Shown: piece by piece, positions 1 to 9,116 of the stretch | How the letters are laid out: each line of letters begins with the position of its first letter | How positions within the stretch are numbered: the stretch's first letter is position 1 | Origin: an uncultured Clostridia bacterium | GTDB taxonomy: Bacteria > Bacillota > Clostridia > TANB77 > CAG-508 | Reading direction: 5' to 3' | Assembly (NCBI GenBank): GCA_934154445.1 | Contig: CAKPGC010000006.1 | Location: 1 to 64,000 of the forward strand | DNA: 64,000 bases | Notes under the pieces: model-generated | The model's database searches: none | Told to the model about the DNA's origin: nothing | What the model saw: only the letters and a program-made list of their open reading frames with translations | Translations under genes and position numbers: made by a program

Positions 1-39
1 ATTGCAATTTATAGAAATTGAGATATACTTTAATAAATT

Positions 40-59
40 GATTGATATTTGTATCAATC
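40..59. repeat. Short inverted repeat upstream of tRNA-Trp
   Basis: An 8-base stem (GATTGATA and TATCAATC) closes a 4-base loop. It has no T tract, so it is at best the remains of a terminator for a gene left of the window. Nothing else is recognisable in bases 1-142. Confidence 0.3.
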
Positions 60-142
60 GTTAAAGGTGTGAAAAAAATTGTAGATAATTACTTCGTTGG
101 CACCAAAAATATAAATTATTTTTATTAATTATAATTTAACTA

Positions 143-171
143 TTGTAAAAAAAATAAAATTGTGATAATAT
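143..171 (+). promoter_or_regulatory. Promoter for tRNA-Trp
   Basis: TTGTAA at 143-148 is followed by a 17-base spacer and TAATAT at 166-171, with TGA directly before the -10 (extended -10). It lies 27 bases before the tRNA and has the same architecture as the other promoters in the window. Confidence 0.6.
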
Positions 172-197
172 ATACAAGGTTTAAAAAATATTCATTT

Positions 198-272
198 AGG
201 GGTATAGTGTCAATGGTAGCACATCGGTCTCCAAAACCGCCTGTGTGGGTTCGAATCCTACTACCCCTGCCA
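198..272 (+). tRNA. tRNA-Trp (CCA anticodon)
   Basis: A complete cloverleaf with encoded CCA: acceptor AGGGGTA pairs with TACCCCT, the D stem is GTGT/GCAC, the anticodon loop is CTCCAAA with CCA at positions 34-36, and the T arm is GTGGG-TTCGAAT-CCTAC. The discriminator is G. The outermost anticodon-stem pair (27-43) is a U-C mismatch and the variable loop is four bases. It delivers tryptophan at UGG. The gene stands just before the glyS T-box leader with no clear promoter between them, so the two may share a transcript. Confidence 0.95.
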
Positions 273-295
273 GAAAACAATTAAATATATATTAC

Positions 296-492
296 AATGA
301 AAAAGAAAAAGTGCTATAAATTTTATTTTAGAGAGCAAGTAAAATGCTGAAATACTTGTAATAAAATGAGCATGGGGAGCTTTGGAGTAATAAGAAATCA
401 AGGTGCCTAAAATTTTTAATTTTAGGAATTAGGGTGGAAACGCGGAATTAAACTTTCGTCCCTAGCTTATGCTAGAGATGGAAGTTTTTTTA
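296..492 (+). promoter_or_regulatory. T-box leader of glyS
   Basis: A tRNA-sensing leader. The T-box antiterminator core AGGGTGGAAACGCGG lies at 431-445, before a terminator with a T run at 451-491. Upstream, AGAGAGC near 331 marks the base of stem I, and a hairpin of CCTAAAAT with ATTTTAGG resembles stem III. From the downstream gene it should respond to uncharged tRNA-Gly; I could not place the specifier codon with confidence. Confidence 0.88.
451..491 (+). terminator. T-box intrinsic terminator of glyS
   Basis: A 16-base stem with a few G-U pairs (451-466 with 471-486, loop TTAT) runs into seven T. Its left arm overlaps the region the T-box antiterminator would use, as expected for T-box attenuation. 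Confidence 0.85.
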
Positions 493-504
493 AATTTCAA
501 AAAT

Positions 505-533
505 TTGTCAAAAGGGATGCCCCTTTTTGACAA
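505..533. repeat. Dispersed hairpin repeat, copy 1
   Basis: TTGTCAAAAGGG and CCCCTTTTTGACAA form a near-perfect hairpin around ATG. It is one of four copies of the same roughly 30-base palindrome in the window (505, 553, 32772, 58088). Here it lies in the glyS leader, after the T-box terminator. Confidence 0.7.
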
Positions 534-552
534 AACTTAAAAAAATAAAAAA

Positions 553-582
553 TTGTCAAAGAAGGGCATCACTTTTGACAAG
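553..582. repeat. Dispersed hairpin repeat, copy 2 (degenerate)
   Basis: TTGTCAAAG and CTTTTGACAA flank AGGGCATCA, the same ends and core as copy 1 with changes in the arms. It ends immediately before the glyS ribosome binding site, so its hairpin could affect glyS translation. Confidence 0.55.
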
Positions 583-595
583 AGGAGGAATTGTT

Positions 596-1978
596 ATGTT
601 AAAATCAATGGACACATTAGTTGCATTATGCAAAAACAGAGGATTTATTTATCCTGGATCAGAAATATATGGAGGATTAGCTAATACTTGGGATTATGGA
701 CCATTAGGAAATGAATTAAAAAACAATGTAAAAGCGGCATGGAGAAAAAAATTCATACAAGAACAACCCAATATAGTTGGACTTGATGCAGCAATATTAA
801 TGAACCCAGAAACATGGGTTGCATCAGGACACATTGGAGGTTTTTCAGATCCACTTATAGATTGTAAGGAATGTAAAACAAGACATAGAGCAGATAAATT
901 AATAGAAGAATGGGCACACGAAAATGGAAAAGACATGATAGCAGATGGTATGACAGATGAAGAATTAATTAATTTTATTAAAGATAATAAAATTCCTTGT
1001 CCATCATGTGGAAAAACAAATTTTACAGATATTAGAAAATTTAATTTAATGTTTAAGACATTTCAAGGTGTAACAGAAGATACAACATCAACAGTTTATT
1101 TAAGACCAGAAACTGCACAAGGAATATTTGTAGATTTTAAAAATGTTTTGCGTACATCAAGAAAGAAAATGCCAATGGGTATAGCCCAAATTGGTAAGGC
1201 ATTTAGAAATGAAATAACACCTGGAAATTTTACATTTAGAACAAGAGAATTCGAACAAATGGAACTTGAATTTTTCTGCAAACCAGGAACAGACTTAGAA
1301 TGGCATAAATATTGGAAAGACTATTGCGAAAATTGGTTATTAAGTTTAGGAATGAAAAAGGAAAACATTAGATTAAGAGACCACTCACCAGAAGAACTTG
1401 TATTTTACAGCAAAGCAACAACAGATATAGAATTTGCATTTCCATTTGGATGGGGAGAATTATGGGGAATCGCTGACAGAACAGATTATGATTTAACACA
1501 ACATATCAACCATTCAAAACAAGATTTATCTTACCAGGATCCAGAAACAAACGAAAAATATATACCTTATGTTATAGAACCATCATTAGGAGCAGATAGA
1601 GTTGTTTTAGCATTTTTATGTAATAGTTACGATGAAGAAGAAATTGCAGAAGGAGATACAAGAGTTGTATTACATTTACATCCAGCTTTAGCTCCATATA
1701 AAGTTGCTATATTACCATTATCTAAAAAACTATCAGAAAAATCACAAGAAGTATATGCTAGATTAGCTAAAAAATTTATGTGTGACTATGATGAATCAGG
1801 AAGCATAGGAAAACGTTATAGAAGAGAAGATGAAATAGGAACACCATACTGCGTAACAGTTGATTTTGACACATTAGAAGATGAGTCAGTTACTATAAGA
1901 GATAGAGATACAATGGAACAAATTAGAGTTAAAATTGATGAGATAGAAAATTGGATTGCAAAAAGAGTTGAATTTTAG
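596..1978 (+). CDS. glyS: Glycyl-tRNA synthetase, single-chain dimeric type
   Basis: Charges tRNA-Gly with glycine in the cytoplasm; 460 aa, the usual size of the homodimeric class II enzyme rather than the two-subunit glyQ/glyS form. Class II motif 2 is seen near residues 202-225 (FRNE, then [14 protein letters not shown]), the substrate loop RPETAQGIF near 169 and motif 3 SLGADRVV near 331. Two cysteine pairs (DCKEC near 90, CPSC near 134) may bind zinc. An ATG at 527 is in frame, but 596 is chosen because AGGAGG lies 7 bases before it and 527 falls inside the first hairpin repeat. Expression is controlled by the T-box leader. Confidence 0.96.
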   Translation: MLKSMDTLVALCKNRGFIYPGSEIYGGLANTWDYGPLGNELKNNVKAAWRKKFIQEQPNIVGLDAAILMNPETWVASGHIGGFSDPLIDCKECKTRHRADKLIEEWAHENGKDMIADGMTDEELINFIKDNKIPCPSCGKTNFTDIRKFNLMFKTFQGVTEDTTSTVYLRPETAQGIFVDFKNVLRTSRKKMPMGIAQIGKAFRNEITPGNFTFRTREFEQMELEFFCKPGTDLEWHKYWKDYCENWLLSLGMKKENIRLRDHSPEELVFYSKATTDIEFAFPFGWGELWGIADRTDYDLTQHINHSKQDLSYQDPETNEKYIPYVIEPSLGADRVVLAFLCNSYDEEEIAEGDTRVVLHLHPALAPYKVAILPLSKKLSEKSQEVYARLAKKFMCDYDESGSIGKRYRREDEIGTPYCVTVDFDTLEDESVTIRDRDTMEQIRVKIDEIENWIAKRVEF

Positions 1979-2007
1979 TAGATTTTTAAAATATAATATG
2001 TTATAAT
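1979..2007 (+). promoter_or_regulatory. Promoter of the 95-aa gene
   Basis: TATAAT at 2002-2007 preceded by TGT makes a strong extended -10. The -35 (TAGATT, 17 bases upstream) is poor, so the extended -10 probably carries recognition. Confidence 0.5.
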
Positions 2008-2054
2008 GTTAGCACAAAACATGTAAAAACATTGCATCAGAAGGAGGTAGCATT

Positions 2055-2342
2055 ATGGAATATAACAAAAAAATCGATAATTATGGATTGTTTGAAGAAA
2101 CATCAGAGGGAACAACTACAGAGGAACGGTTGAAAGATGTAGTTATTACTTATTATAGTGGTACTCAATACTTTGCAAATTCTCCACGATATAAGAGAAT
2201 TCCTGAGGAAAAGGTTGAACGTGTAAAATATAAGTTATTTGATTATACATGTTACAATCATAATCAGGAACGCATAGCAGATGTTATACCATTTATAACT
2301 ATAGTAAGTGAGGTAGAGAAAATATTTCTCAGAGAAAAGTAA
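2055..2342 (+). CDS. Hypothetical protein, 95 aa, foreign codon use
   Basis: I do not recognise this soluble, charged protein. The start has a strong AGAAGGAGG site. Its arginine codons include CGG, CGA, CGT and CGC as well as AGA, whereas neighbouring genes use AGA almost exclusively, so the gene looks acquired. It has its own promoter and terminator and stands alone between glyS and sspH. The middle is rich in tyrosine (ITYYSGTQYF). No membrane segment or known motif is visible. Confidence 0.7.
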   Translation: MEYNKKIDNYGLFEETSEGTTTEERLKDVVITYYSGTQYFANSPRYKRIPEEKVERVKYKLFDYTCYNHNQERIADVIPFITIVSEVEKIFLREK

Positions 2343-2353
2343 TTCTAAAATGC

Positions 2354-2387
2354 AAAGACCAATAAGTCAAATGACTTATTGGTCTTT
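2354..2387 (+). terminator. Terminator after the 95-aa gene
   Basis: A perfect 16-base inverted repeat (AAAGACCAATAAGTCA and its complement) around AA. The T tract is short and interrupted. It lies between convergent genes and may serve both strands. Confidence 0.7.
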
Positions 2388-2402
2388 CTCCATTTAAAAA
2401 CA

Positions 2403-2591
2403 TTAATTAAACAAATTTTTTTCATATAAATCTTCAATATAAACATCTTTTTCTTCAAAATTATCAACAAAACCGACTTTAGCAATATCACTATTATCAT
2501 CAATACCTTGAATCCAAACAGGACGTTCATCATAGAAAATATCACATTTTTCTTTGTTATCTAAAATAGAATGTACTCTTTGCAAATCCAT
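2403..2591 (-). CDS. sspH: Small acid-soluble spore protein, H type
   Basis: 62 aa. It matches the H-type SASP pattern: MDLQRVHSIL at the start, then an acidic/hydrophobic stretch with PVWIQGID in the middle, and a C-terminal DVYIEDLYEKN. This family is made in the forespore and is a minor spore component. The start is supported by AAAGGAGTTGAT upstream on the minus strand. Its presence indicates a spore-forming host. A forespore (sigma G-type) promoter is expected, but I could not assign one firmly. Confidence 0.85.
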   Translation of the reverse strand: MDLQRVHSILDNKEKCDIFYDERPVWIQGIDDNSDIAKVGFVDNFEEKDVYIEDLYEKNLFN

Positions 2592-2686
2592 TATAAATCA
2601 ACTCCTTTATATACTAGAATTATATCCAGAATCAAGAAAAATATAACTAAAAAGAAGATAGAAAGATTATATGGTTCATTTTACAA

Positions 2687-2715
2687 TTGACTTATTTTTA
2701 TAATTGATATAAAAT
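2687..2715 (+). promoter_or_regulatory. Promoter of the TGS-uridine kinase gene
   Basis: TTGACT at 2687-2692, a 17-base spacer, TAAAAT at 2710-2715, 38 bases before the start codon. Confidence 0.55.
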
Positions 2716-2753
2716 ATCAATGTGACCAAAAGATAAAGAAAGGAATGAAAAAA

Positions 2754-4397
2754 ATGAACATAAGATATAATGGAAAGCAAGTTAAAATAGAAAATGGACT
2801 AACAGTAAGTTCAGCATTCAAAAAAGACATAGAAAAAAGTAAGTATAAAGTAGTAGGATGCTCATATAATAATGAGTATAAAGATTTAGATGTAGAAATA
2901 AAAGAGGAAGCCAAAATAGAATTAATAGATATATCTTCAAAAGAAGGAATGAAAATATATGTAAGAACACTTGTATATATAATGGGAAAAGCATTTGAAA
3001 GCTTATATCCAAAAGAAAAATTAATGGTTGAATATCAATTAGGAAATGCGATGTTTTGCAAATGCGATAATATAACAATAACAAAAGAATTTATAAACAA
3101 TTTAAAGAAAAAGATGCAAGAAATAATAGATAAAGATTTAAAAATAGAAAAAGTAGAAATGACAAGAAAACAAGCAAAAGACTTTTATGAGGAAACAGAT
3201 ACATCAAAAGGAAGACTTCAATTTGATTTTGAAGAAAATAAGAAAATATATATGTATTATTGTGAAAAATATTATAATTATTGTTATGGAGTGTTAGCAA
3301 ACAGAACAGGAGCTATAGAAAAATTTGATATAGTAAAATATAACAGTGGATTCTTAATAAGATATCCAAGCTCAAAAGAACCAACAGAAATGACTGAATT
3401 TCAAGAAACAAAAAAACTAGCATGGGCACTAGAAGAATTCGAAAAAATACATTCAGTATTAGATGTATTAACCGTATATAAATTAAATAAGGCAATTGAA
3501 GAAAATAGAATACAAGACATAATAATGCTTGCAGAAGCACTACATGAAAAGAAGATTGCAATTATTGCAGATGAAATTACTAAAAGAAAAAATGTTAAAA
3601 TGGTATTAATAGCAGGACCTTCATCTTCAGGAAAAACTACATTTGCACAAAGGTTAGGAATTCAATTAAGATTAAATGGTTTAAAACCAGTAACGATATC
3701 AGTAGATAATTATTTTGTAGAAAGACAAGATACACCAAGAGACGAGAATGGAGAATATAATTTTGAATGTATAGAGGCAATAGATTTGAAATTATTTAAC
3801 GAACATCTTGTAAAGCTATTAAAGGGAGAAGAAATAGAAGTACCAGAATTCGACTTTAGTGTTGGAACTAAAAGATATAATGGTAAGAAAATGAAACTTG
3901 CAGAAGATGAAATACTTGTAATAGAAGGAATACATTGCTTAAATGACAAACTAACAAATCAAATTCCAAAAGAACAAAAATACAAAATATATATTAGTGC
4001 ATTAACTGTATTAAACATGGATAGATATAATAGAATATCAACAACAGATACAAGATTGATAAGAAGAATAGTGAGAGATTATCAATTCAGAAGTTATTCA
4101 GCAGTACATACACTAGATACATGGCATAAAGTAACAGAAGGAGAAGAAAAAAATATATTTCCATTCCAAGAAGAAGCAGATAAAATATTTAATACTTCGC
4201 TAATTTATGAATTAGGAGCATTAAAACCAATTGCAATGCCATTATTGGAAGAAATAACAAACGATTATAAAGAATATGCTGAAGCACAAAGATTAATTAA
4301 TATATTAAAATATTTCAGAGAAATACCAAATGAATATGTACCAAACAATTCATTACTAAAAGAATTTATAGGAGGCGGAACATTTGATTTACACTAG
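2754..4397 (+). CDS. TGS-domain uridine kinase-like nucleoside kinase
   Basis: 547 aa. The first ~60 residues resemble a TGS domain, the middle resembles part of the threonyl-tRNA synthetase editing region, and the C-terminal half is a phosphoribulokinase/uridine kinase domain with a P-loop GPSSSGKTT near residue 288, SVDNYF after it and the IEGIHCLN strand. It probably phosphorylates a nucleoside, but members of this fused family are poorly characterised. ATG at 2745 is only one base from AAAGGA; ATG at 2754 has proper spacing and is preferred. The downstream RNHCP gene overlaps its end, so the pair is translationally coupled. Confidence 0.85.
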   Translation: MNIRYNGKQVKIENGLTVSSAFKKDIEKSKYKVVGCSYNNEYKDLDVEIKEEAKIELIDISSKEGMKIYVRTLVYIMGKAFESLYPKEKLMVEYQLGNAMFCKCDNITITKEFINNLKKKMQEIIDKDLKIEKVEMTRKQAKDFYEETDTSKGRLQFDFEENKKIYMYYCEKYYNYCYGVLANRTGAIEKFDIVKYNSGFLIRYPSSKEPTEMTEFQETKKLAWALEEFEKIHSVLDVLTVYKLNKAIEENRIQDIIMLAEALHEKKIAIIADEITKRKNVKMVLIAGPSSSGKTTFAQRLGIQLRLNGLKPVTISVDNYFVERQDTPRDENGEYNFECIEAIDLKLFNEHLVKLLKGEEIEVPEFDFSVGTKRYNGKKMKLAEDEILVIEGIHCLNDKLTNQIPKEQKYKIYISALTVLNMDRYNRISTTDTRLIRRIVRDYQFRSYSAVHTLDTWHKVTEGEEKNIFPFQEEADKIFNTSLIYELGALKPIAMPLLEEITNDYKEYAEAQRLINILKYFREIPNEYVPNNSLLKEFIGGGTFDLH

Positions 4398-4701
4398 TAA
4401 ATTTACAGAAATTGATGAAGAATTTATATGTGAGAATTGTGGAAAAAAAGTTCCCAAGTTAGGATATTCATGTAGAAATCATTGTCCATATTGTTTACAT
4501 TCAAAACATGTAGATAAAAATCCAGGTGATAGAGCAGAACAATGTCATGGAGATTTAGAACCAGTGAGCATGGAAATTGATGGTAAAAAAGGATATGTAA
4601 TTGTTTTTAAATGCAAAAAATGCGGAGCAATAAGAAAAAATAAAGCAGCAAAAGATGATAATATGGATTTATTAATTGATTTAAGCAGTAAACAAATATA
4701 A
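4384..4701 (+). CDS. RNHCP-domain zinc-ribbon protein
   Basis: 105 aa. Contains the namesake CRNHCPYC motif (residues ~31-38), a preceding CENCGK pair and a later CKKCGA pair, so two zinc-binding sites are likely. The family's function is unknown; the sequence suggests nucleic-acid or RNA contact. The start is TTG: GGAGG lies 8 bases upstream, inside the kinase gene, and the reading frames overlap by 14 bases, which strongly suggests coupled translation. Confidence 0.85.
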   Translation: MIYTSKFTEIDEEFICENCGKKVPKLGYSCRNHCPYCLHSKHVDKNPGDRAEQCHGDLEPVSMEIDGKKGYVIVFKCKKCGAIRKNKAAKDDNMDLLIDLSSKQI

Positions 4702-4747
4702 AAAAAGTTACCCCGAAAGGATAATTTCCTTTTTGGGTAACTTTTTT
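4701..4747. terminator. Bidirectional terminator
   Basis: AAAAAAGTTACCC pairs with GGGTAACTTTTTT around a smaller inner hairpin. The A run and T run let it stop transcription from both sides, between the convergent RNHCP and U32 genes. Confidence 0.85.
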
Positions 4748-7157
4748 ATATTTCTCTATTTAGATTTCCATTTGTATATTCTTTGCCTTCTAGTCTTGAA
4801 CCATTTAAAACCTGTTTAACAATAAAATTAATAGTATTAATATCTTCATCTAAAATATCTATTCTTGAACAATCAATATTAAATTCGTTTGCATCAATAG
4901 AAGTAATTTTACTATTATAGATAGTTGAAACTGTTTGAATATTATCAAACAAAATTCTAAAATTCATATTCAATCTATCTTTTAAATAATATTTATTATC
5001 AGAATTGCATTTAGACTTACAAGTTGGATAACATTTATTTGATTTACCATTTACACAATAATTCATATTCATTAAAGGAATATTGCCATATACAATAAGC
5101 TCTTTAGGCAAACATGAATTTTCACATAGACTTAAGATAATATTTTTATTAGATTCTGGTGAAATAGTAAACCTCGAAATATCAAAATCATGTAACTCCT
5201 TTACACTGTATTTATTAAATACATTAAATGTATAATTTGCTATTAAATCAAAATGATCATTTTTTAAAACATTTTCCAATAATTTTAAATTGGAAATATT
5301 TGAAATAACAAATCCTTTAATATTATATTTTTCAATAGTATTTTCTATATTATTATAAAATAAATTTCTGTAATTAGCTTTTATTATAGTAGGCATATAG
5401 ATATACATTTTAAATTTTTGCTGTAAAGTCTCCAAAATTTCAGAATATTTTATATTAGAAAAATATTTTAAAGGAATATAAATATTATCAATTCCTTCTA
5501 ATTTAGAGTAATCAAAATTTATATTTAAAATATTTAATAAAACTGAAATTTGCTTCTTAACGGGTGTATTGTAAGAAGAAACCTTGATTTTATCACAATC
5601 AATTTTTTTATAATCTCTTTTTATATTTTCAATAGCAAAATTATAAACTTGTTCTAAAACATCTCTTCGAAGTTGATTTAAAGAACTTATTTTAGGTAAG
5701 AAAAGACCTTCATCCAAGTCAATATCTATATTTTTAAAGTTATATATAGAATCATTTGTTTTACTAATTTGTGCCAAGATTCTATCCTTATCTATAGGTC
5801 TGTTTTTAGCGTTTTCTGGAATAGTATCAGATTTATAAGAAATATTCATATTAGAATAAATATCCAAACTATTAGCAGAAGTTACATTTATTTGAATAGG
5901 AGAGCCACGTTTAATAATTACTTTACAATTTAAGTCAATCTTTCTATTTTCACATTTTATACTTTCCTGAGCTATTAAATTTAGCTTTTTAGATGACATT
6001 TTGTAAATTTTATCACCTAAATTGATATTACCTTTCATTCTTCCAATAACAACAGTTTGACCAATTGATGTCTCTCTAATGTTTTTATCTTTTATCATTA
6101 GCTCCGAAACATTATATGAACCACTTTCTTTTTCTAACGAAATAGTATCGCCAATTTCAATAGGCTCTTGTAATTTTAAAGTTATATAACCTTTGTTTTT
6201 ATTATATTTTTCTACTTTTCCTAAAAATAAACCAATATTATTAGGTCTTTCTTTAAATACTAAATCATGATTAGCATCATTTGACAAATGACCAGTAGAA
6301 GACATGCCTCTATTAAAAACTTGTAATAAAGTTTTACGATCCTCTTCATCTATAACATAATCTTCACCACTTTGGGCTAAATCTATATACTTTCTATATA
6401 TTCGAGTAACTGTTGCAACATATTCTGGACTCTTCATTCTACCTTCAATTTTTAGGCAAGTAACTCCAGCATTTATTAAATTTGGGATAAAATCTAATCC
6501 ACATAAATCACGAGTACTTAAAATATGTCCTTGGTCGATTTTTTGGTCATTTTCTAATAGTTGATATGGAAGCCTGCATGGTTGAGCACATTTACCACGG
6601 TTACCAGAACGTCCACCAATCATACTAGAAAAAAGGCACTGACCTGAATAAGAAATACATAAAGCCCCATGTATAAATACCTCTGTTTCTATATTGGAAT
6701 TATTACAAATATATTCAATTTCTTGCATAGAAAGTTCACGTGCTAATACTACTCTTTTAAAACCTAATTGTTGTAATTCCAACACACCCTGCAAATTATG
6801 AATAGACATTTGAGTACTTGCATGGATGTCCAAATCAGGAAAATGTTTAATTAGTTGTTTAGCCAATCCTAAATCTTGAACAATTATACTATCAATTCCA
6901 AATTCATAAGCCTTTTTTGCAAGTTCAAAAGCATCATTAAATTCGTCATCAGTAATTAATGTATTTAATGTTAAATTTGTCTTAACACCACGAATTTTTG
7001 CATATATAATTGCATTTTTCAAATCTTCTAAGCTAAAATTAGAAGCAAAAGCCCTAGCACTAAATAAATCTGCGCCAAAATAAACACTATTTGCACCATT
7101 TTGAACAGCAGCCTTTAAACAATCAAAATCACCAACTGGTGACAATAAATCAATCAT
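4746..7157 (-). CDS. Peptidase U32 family protein, RlhA-like
   Basis: 803 aa. The N-terminal U32 domain is clear (LLSPVGDFDCLKAAVQNGA, VYFGAD) with four cysteines, C167, C174, C190 and C194, in the spacing used to hold an iron-sulfur cluster. The long form with a C-terminal collagenase-like extension corresponds to RlhA, which hydroxylates a cytidine of 23S rRNA, so rRNA modification is more likely than proteolysis. A second cysteine cluster (CYPTCKSKC) lies near the C terminus. GGAGG precedes the ATG. Monocistronic and convergent with the previous operon. Confidence 0.85.
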   Translation of the reverse strand: MIDLLSPVGDFDCLKAAVQNGANSVYFGADLFSARAFASNFSLEDLKNAIIYAKIRGVKTNLTLNTLITDDEFNDAFELAKKAYEFGIDSIIVQDLGLAKQLIKHFPDLDIHASTQMSIHNLQGVLELQQLGFKRVVLARELSMQEIEYICNNSNIETEVFIHGALCISYSGQCLFSSMIGGRSGNRGKCAQPCRLPYQLLENDQKIDQGHILSTRDLCGLDFIPNLINAGVTCLKIEGRMKSPEYVATVTRIYRKYIDLAQSGEDYVIDEEDRKTLLQVFNRGMSSTGHLSNDANHDLVFKERPNNIGLFLGKVEKYNKNKGYITLKLQEPIEIGDTISLEKESGSYNVSELMIKDKNIRETSIGQTVVIGRMKGNINLGDKIYKMSSKKLNLIAQESIKCENRKIDLNCKVIIKRGSPIQINVTSANSLDIYSNMNISYKSDTIPENAKNRPIDKDRILAQISKTNDSIYNFKNIDIDLDEGLFLPKISSLNQLRRDVLEQVYNFAIENIKRDYKKIDCDKIKVSSYNTPVKKQISVLLNILNINFDYSKLEGIDNIYIPLKYFSNIKYSEILETLQQKFKMYIYMPTIIKANYRNLFYNNIENTIEKYNIKGFVISNISNLKLLENVLKNDHFDLIANYTFNVFNKYSVKELHDFDISRFTISPESNKNIILSLCENSCLPKELIVYGNIPLMNMNYCVNGKSNKCYPTCKSKCNSDNKYYLKDRLNMNFRILFDNIQTVSTIYNSKITSIDANEFNIDCSRIDILDEDINTINFIVKQVLNGSRLEGKEYTNGNLNREI

Positions 7158-7208
7158 TATTATATCCTCCAGACAAATTATAACATTTTTTGATAATAAA
7201 GTAAAATG

Positions 7209-7237
7209 TTGATTTTTTAAAATTAATTTAGTATATT
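7209..7237 (+). promoter_or_regulatory. Promoter of the 586-aa gene
   Basis: TTGATT, 17-base spacer, TATATT at 7232-7237, 34 bases before the start codon. Confidence 0.55.
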
Positions 7238-7270
7238 AATAGTAGATAAAAAATAACAGAAGGTGAAAAT

Positions 7271-9031
7271 ATGATATTAAACTTTGAAGATCTATTAATA
7301 AAAGAAGTAAACAATAGTGAAGTTATAAAATTAAAAAAAGATGTATTTGATATGATAAAATATTTGCAATCAATTCAAAAATATTTTAATGGAAATCTTA
7401 TGCAAATGAGAGAGGTTGTATTTGAAGAATTAGATAAACAATTAAAAGAATATTTAAAAATATTATCAACAGATTTAATACAAAAAGAAGTAAGTGCTTT
7501 GGATACACTAAATAATAATCAACATCTATTAAAAAGCTATTATGAAAAGTTAAAAGATGTAGATTTAGAAGGATTTGATTTAAATAGAGATAAAAATGAA
7601 TTAAATGGTAACGAAGTAGATTGTCAAAGTTTTGAAGTAAAGGTTCTAATACAAAGCATTAGAAGAGAAAAAGATGAAATAAATCCAATGATAATGAATT
7701 CAGTAAGAAAAATATATGAATGCAAAGATTCTAAAGAAAAAGAAAAATATAAAGAAGAATTTGAAAAAGATCCAGAACTTAAGCAAATATACGAATATGT
7801 AGAAATTTTCCTACCGGATTCAGAAGAAGAAAGCTTGAAAATGTACACTAAATACAGACTAGAAAAAGCCAAAACAATGCTTAAAGACAATGAAAAAAGA
7901 AGATTGAAAATTGCTGGAAAATTTTTCAAGAGATACAATTTATTAGAAAAAATAAGAAACAAAGTAAACAGTGATTACCAAAAAGTCGGACTAGAAGAAA
8001 TGCAGTACTCACTAAGGACCGATGGGATACAAGAAGATGTTGGAGTAGAAAATATATTTGAGGATGAATATATAGACACTTTAACCGAAGAACAACTATC
8101 AGTTCTTAACGCATATTGGCAAAATAGATACACAAAAGAAGCGGAAGACATTAAAAATTCTTTGTTTGTAATTGAATGCTTACAATTATGGGAACATATA
8201 TTAGATGATAATGTTTTAGAAAGTATAACTAGTGATGATTTAGAAAACTCATGGAGAAAAATTCAAATATGCAATAAAGTATTCAAAAAAATAAAAGATA
8301 CAAGTACTATACAAGAAAAAATAGCTCCAAACATCATGTATAACATATTGGATTTAAACCAAATTAATGATGAATTTAAACAAGAATATAAAAAATATTT
8401 TAATAAAGCATTTGCACAAAATGAAAATAATTTTAATCAAGACTTTTGTGTTGGACAATCAACAAGAAATATGATTGACACAATATATCAGATGAAAAGA
8501 ACAAATATAAAACAATTATTATTAAACATAGAAAGAAATGGTAAAATAACTAATTGGGGATATATACAAGAAAAAAAGCAAGGCAACAACTCAATAAAAA
8601 GAGAAAAAGATAATATATTAATTGGAATAGATTATCCTGGATTTAATAGCCCAATAATGCTTCACACAGATAGAAAATTACTGTTAGAATACTTTGATAA
8701 AACAAAAGAACACACTATTATTCCAATATATGAGGGGGAAAAGGATGGAGAATACGAAGGAAAATTGAGGGCAAGAGCTATATTGATGCCATTAACGGAA
8801 AAAAGAGAATCATATATTATAAAAATGAACAAACAGGCCAAAACAGTGGATAAAAATTATATATTCATCAGACATCTAGGAAATTTAGTAACCAAAAAAG
8901 TAAAAAGTATTTCTAAAATTTACCCTACAGAATATGTGGATTTAAAAACTGGAAATACAGGACATAAGGTAAATGGAGAATTCATAGTTGAAAACATAGA
9001 AGAAAGAGAAAATGAAAAAAACATAAAATAA
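7271..9031 (+). CDS. Unrecognised 586-aa helical protein
   Basis: I do not recognise this protein. Residues 1-~430 are almost wholly charged amphipathic helix with leucine/isoleucine periodicity (likely coiled-coil or helical repeat). The last ~140 residues look beta-rich (GIDYPGFNSPIMLHTD, IPIYEGEKDGEYEGKLRARAILMP) and may form a separate domain. No signal peptide, membrane segment, P-loop or metal motif is seen. It is monocistronic, with its own promoter and AGAAGGTG as ribosome site. Codon use is native (AGA arginines). Confidence 0.8.
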   Translation: MILNFEDLLIKEVNNSEVIKLKKDVFDMIKYLQSIQKYFNGNLMQMREVVFEELDKQLKEYLKILSTDLIQKEVSALDTLNNNQHLLKSYYEKLKDVDLEGFDLNRDKNELNGNEVDCQSFEVKVLIQSIRREKDEINPMIMNSVRKIYECKDSKEKEKYKEEFEKDPELKQIYEYVEIFLPDSEEESLKMYTKYRLEKAKTMLKDNEKRRLKIAGKFFKRYNLLEKIRNKVNSDYQKVGLEEMQYSLRTDGIQEDVGVENIFEDEYIDTLTEEQLSVLNAYWQNRYTKEAEDIKNSLFVIECLQLWEHILDDNVLESITSDDLENSWRKIQICNKVFKKIKDTSTIQEKIAPNIMYNILDLNQINDEFKQEYKKYFNKAFAQNENNFNQDFCVGQSTRNMIDTIYQMKRTNIKQLLLNIERNGKITNWGYIQEKKQGNNSIKREKDNILIGIDYPGFNSPIMLHTDRKLLLEYFDKTKEHTIIPIYEGEKDGEYEGKLRARAILMPLTEKRESYIIKMNKQAKTVDKNYIFIRHLGNLVTKKVKSISKIYPTEYVDLKTGNTGHKVNGEFIVENIEERENEKNIK

Positions 9032-9036
9032 AAACA

Positions 9037-9065
9037 TTGACAAACATTTTCATTTAATATATTAT
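9037..9065 (+). promoter_or_regulatory. Promoter of rubrerythrin
   Basis: Consensus TTGACA at 9037-9042, 17-base spacer, TATTAT at 9060-9065. One of the strongest promoters in the window, in keeping with an abundant oxidative-stress protein. Confidence 0.75.
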
Positions 9066-9116
9066 AACTACTGAAAAATTATTATATAGAATAGAAAAAA
9101 ATAGGAGGAAATAGTA

